Shown here piece by piece: positions 62,562-64,000 of a DNA stretch of 64,000 nt. The translations under genes were made by a program, and so were the position numbers. Below the pieces are notes generated by a model. It made no database searches. It was not told the DNA's origin and worked only from the letters and a program-made list of their open reading frames with translations. The stretch is from Sphingomonas glacialis. GTDB lineage: Bacteria; Pseudomonadota; Alphaproteobacteria; Sphingomonadales; Sphingomonadaceae. Location of the stretch: contig NZ_BNAQ01000001.1 in the NCBI RefSeq assembly GCF_014653575.1, forward strand, positions 868,001 to 932,000, written 5' to 3'. The stretch's first letter is position 1. Each line of letters opens with the position of its first letter.

Positions 62562-63107
62562 ATGAAACTTTCGCGACGGGGCCTGATCGGCGGCGTGCTT
62601 GCCGGCGGTGTGGCGCTCGCCTTCCCGCTTCCCGCGGTCGCCATAGGCACCGAGTGGCGCCTCGCGATCCGCAACGTCCACACCGGCGAGAGCGTCGACG
62701 CGCTGTTCGCGCGCAACGGATCGTTCGTTCCGCAAGGCTTGGCCGAGCTCAACCACGGCCTGCGCGACTGGCGCACCGGCCAGGCAACCGCGATGGACCG
62801 CCGGCTGCTCGCCTTGCTCGTGAGGCTGCGCGACAAGCTGGAATTGGGCGGCCGTACCAAGATCGACCTTATTTCGGGCTACCGATCGCCCGCCACCAAC
62901 GCCTCGCTGCGCGCCCGGGGCGGTTCGCACACCGGCGTTGCGAGCCAGAGCCAGCACATGCTGGGCAAGGCGACCGACATCAAGGTCGCTGGCGTGCGGC
63001 TTGATCGGTTGCACGGCGCGGCGTTGGCGCTGGGTGGCGGCGGTGTGGGGTTCTATCCGCGCGACGGGTTCGTGCATGTCGATACGGGCCGCGTGCGGCA
63101 TTGGTGA
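62562..63107 (+). CDS. DUF882/YcbK-type peptidase, Tat-exported
   Basis: A 181-residue protein of the DUF882 (YcbK, peptidase M15-like) family. The N-terminal leader is twin-arginine type (KLSRRGLIGGVLAGGVALAF). The catalytic region shows ISGYRSPATNASLRARGG, SQHMLGKATDIKVAGV and the histidine in GFVHVDTGRVRHW, which together match the zinc ligands. E. coli MepK of this family is a murein endopeptidase that cuts 3-3 cross-links, the product of L,D-transpeptidases; the neighbour on the other strand is such a transpeptidase. An upstream ATG at 62508 is less likely. No strong ribosome site is present. Confidence 0.9.
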   Translation: MKLSRRGLIGGVLAGGVALAFPLPAVAIGTEWRLAIRNVHTGESVDALFARNGSFVPQGLAELNHGLRDWRTGQATAMDRRLLALLVRLRDKLELGGRTKIDLISGYRSPATNASLRARGGSHTGVASQSQHMLGKATDIKVAGVRLDRLHGAALALGGGGVGFYPRDGFVHVDTGRVRHW

Positions 63108-63111
63108 CGCG

Positions 63112-63384
63112 TCAGGGGTAGCTCTGACGTGTGTGCAACACGCGGACGACCCTAACGAGATCATCGTCGACCCGGTAGACGACGACATAATTCGGGGTCA
63201 CGACCGCTTCGCGCGTCGGGCCGACGCGTCCGCGACGATAAAGATACGGATTGGACGTAATCAGTTCCAGCGTCCGATCCACTGCATCGTTGAGCCGTGT
63301 GGCGGCGGTAGGGTTACGGTCCCCGATGTACCCGAGGATCCCGCGAAAATCGTCTACGGCTCTATCGTCCCAGATCAGCCGCAT
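63112..63384 (-). CDS. Type II toxin, RelE/ParE family
   Basis: A 90-residue protein of the RelE/ParE superfamily. The pattern IWDDRAVDDFRGILGYIGDR, NPYLYRRGRVGPTREAVVTP and YVVVYRVDDDLVRVVRVLHT fits ParE/RelE-like toxins; family members inhibit DNA gyrase or cut mRNA on the ribosome, and motifs do not tell which. Its start lies within the upstream antitoxin gene (23-base overlap), the classic arrangement of antitoxin first, toxin second. The stop is 5 bases from the convergent DUF882 stop. Confidence 0.9.
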   Translation of the reverse strand: MRLIWDDRAVDDFRGILGYIGDRNPTAATRLNDAVDRTLELITSNPYLYRRGRVGPTREAVVTPNYVVVYRVDDDLVRVVRVLHTRQSYP

Positions 63385-63556
63385 CGCGCTTCTTCGATTC
63401 GATCAGCGCACGCATCTCGGCCATGACCACATCATGCGGGATGCCCGGCCCCGGCTCATCGAGCGCCTCCTGCACCTTCGCCCGAAACCAAACGTCATAC
63501 GCCTCGGCCTCCTCGGTGGTGGCGAATTCGGACTCGATCGGAGACAGCTTGGCCAT
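63362..63556 (-). CDS. Type II antitoxin, small RelB/ParD-like protein
   Basis: A 64-residue acidic protein. The segment TTEEAEAYDVWFRAKVQEAL followed by IPHDVVMAEMRALIESKKRD is typical of the short antitoxins paired with RelE/ParE toxins. Such proteins bind their toxin through the C-terminal part and usually repress their own operon. It precedes and overlaps the toxin gene by 23 bases. A DNA-binding domain is not obvious within so short a chain. Confidence 0.82.
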   Translation of the reverse strand: MAKLSPIESEFATTEEAEAYDVWFRAKVQEALDEPGPGIPHDVVMAEMRALIESKKRDAADLGR

Positions 63557-63588
63557 GCCTTCGCTGTAGCACGAATCCGCGCCAGCCT

Positions 63589-64000
63589 CTAGCCAGCGAG
63601 CACCGCTGCGAAGGCCTGAACCGCAGCGGCCTCATCGCCGCCCCACACCGCGCTCGATACCGCGACGAAGTCCGCACCTGCCGCAACCAGCGGCGCGGCA
63701 TTGGCCGGGGTGATCCCGCCGATCGCGACGCAGGGGATTTCGAACACCGTCGTCCACCAGCTCAGCAGCACCGGATCGGCGACATGGTCGGTCACCTTCG
63801 TCGTCGTCGGATAGAAAGCGCCGAACGCGACATAGTCCGCCCCAGCCTCGCCCGCTTCCATCGCGAGGTGGCGGCTGTCGTGGCACGACACGCCGATTTG
63901 CGCCGTCGTCCCCAATTCGCTGCGCGCCTCGCGCGGGTCGCCGTCTTCCTGGCCGAGATGCACGCCATCGGCGCCGAGCCGCTTGGCGAGCGCGATGCTG
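63589..64000 (-). CDS. thiE: Thiamine phosphate synthase (5' end outside window)
   Basis: The 136 visible residues are the C-terminal two thirds of ThiE, the enzyme that joins HMP-PP and HET-P into thiamine phosphate. Recognised by [51 protein letters not shown] and the phosphate-binding [20 protein letters not shown]. The gene begins beyond the end of the window; a GTG within it should not be taken as its start. The antitoxin gene starts 32 bases after its stop and reads the same way. Confidence 0.93.
   Translation of the reverse strand, partial: SIALAKRLGADGVHLGQEDGDPREARSELGTTAQIGVSCHDSRHLAMEAGEAGADYVAFGAFYPTTTKVTDHVADPVLLSWWTTVFEIPCVAIGGITPANAAPLVAAGADFVAVSSAVWGGDEAAAVQAFAAVLAG

Overview
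The window is GC-rich DNA from an alphaproteobacterium, most likely a Sphingomonas or close relative. The evidence is a complete 14-subunit nuoA-N operon followed by birA, coaX, an RNase J gene and a DUF1467 gene, many Tat-exported periplasmic enzymes, a large TonB-dependent receptor, and sphingomonad-style palindromic repeats. Most genes are packed with ATGA, GTGA or TAATG overlaps. No rRNA, tRNA, CRISPR array or insertion sequence was seen.

Layout. (1) 1-1794: redox-type genes, namely an AhpD-like fragment, a PNPOx-fold protein, a DUF1348 protein and a broken FMN-reductase gene. (2) 1953-6012: a three-gene periplasmic molybdenum hydroxylase (triheme cytochrome c, 2Fe-2S subunit, Tat-exported Mo subunit). 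(3) 6319-8337: a YagU-like membrane protein, MsrB and an SGNH lipoprotein. (4) 8386-36979: a glycan-utilisation locus. (5) 37219-40085: a type-B carboxylesterase, a diguanylate cyclase and DUF1467. (6) 40155-58363: RNase J, CoaX, BirA and the whole NADH dehydrogenase operon, all on the minus strand. (7) 58545-63107: an exported protein of unknown function, SuhB, EF-P and three cell-envelope genes (M23 peptidase, L,D-transpeptidase, DUF882/YcbK). (8) 63112-63556: a RelE/ParE-type toxin-antitoxin pair, then the end of thiE, which runs off the window.

The centrepiece is region 4. One minus-strand operon encodes GH20 hexosaminidase, GH2 beta-mannosidase, GH3, GH125 and GH92 alpha-mannosidases and GH29 fucosidase, joined mostly by 4-base overlaps. 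A divergent GntR/UTRA regulator and a GH2 beta-galactosidase follow on the plus strand. A second minus-strand operon encodes a glycosylasparaginase, a CutC-family protein, NagB-II, NagA, a fused EIIA-HPr-EI protein and the EIICB transporter NagE. A TonB receptor is read divergently from it. Together these activities would dismantle an Asn-linked N-glycan residue by residue in the periplasm (Fuc, Gal, GlcNAc, Man, possibly Xyl, and finally GlcNAc-Asn). GlcNAc would then enter through a dedicated PTS and be converted to fructose-6-phosphate. TATTGGTAT-like words lie in all three presumed control regions and could be the regulator's operators. Family assignments are from recognisable motifs; substrates and regulation are inference.
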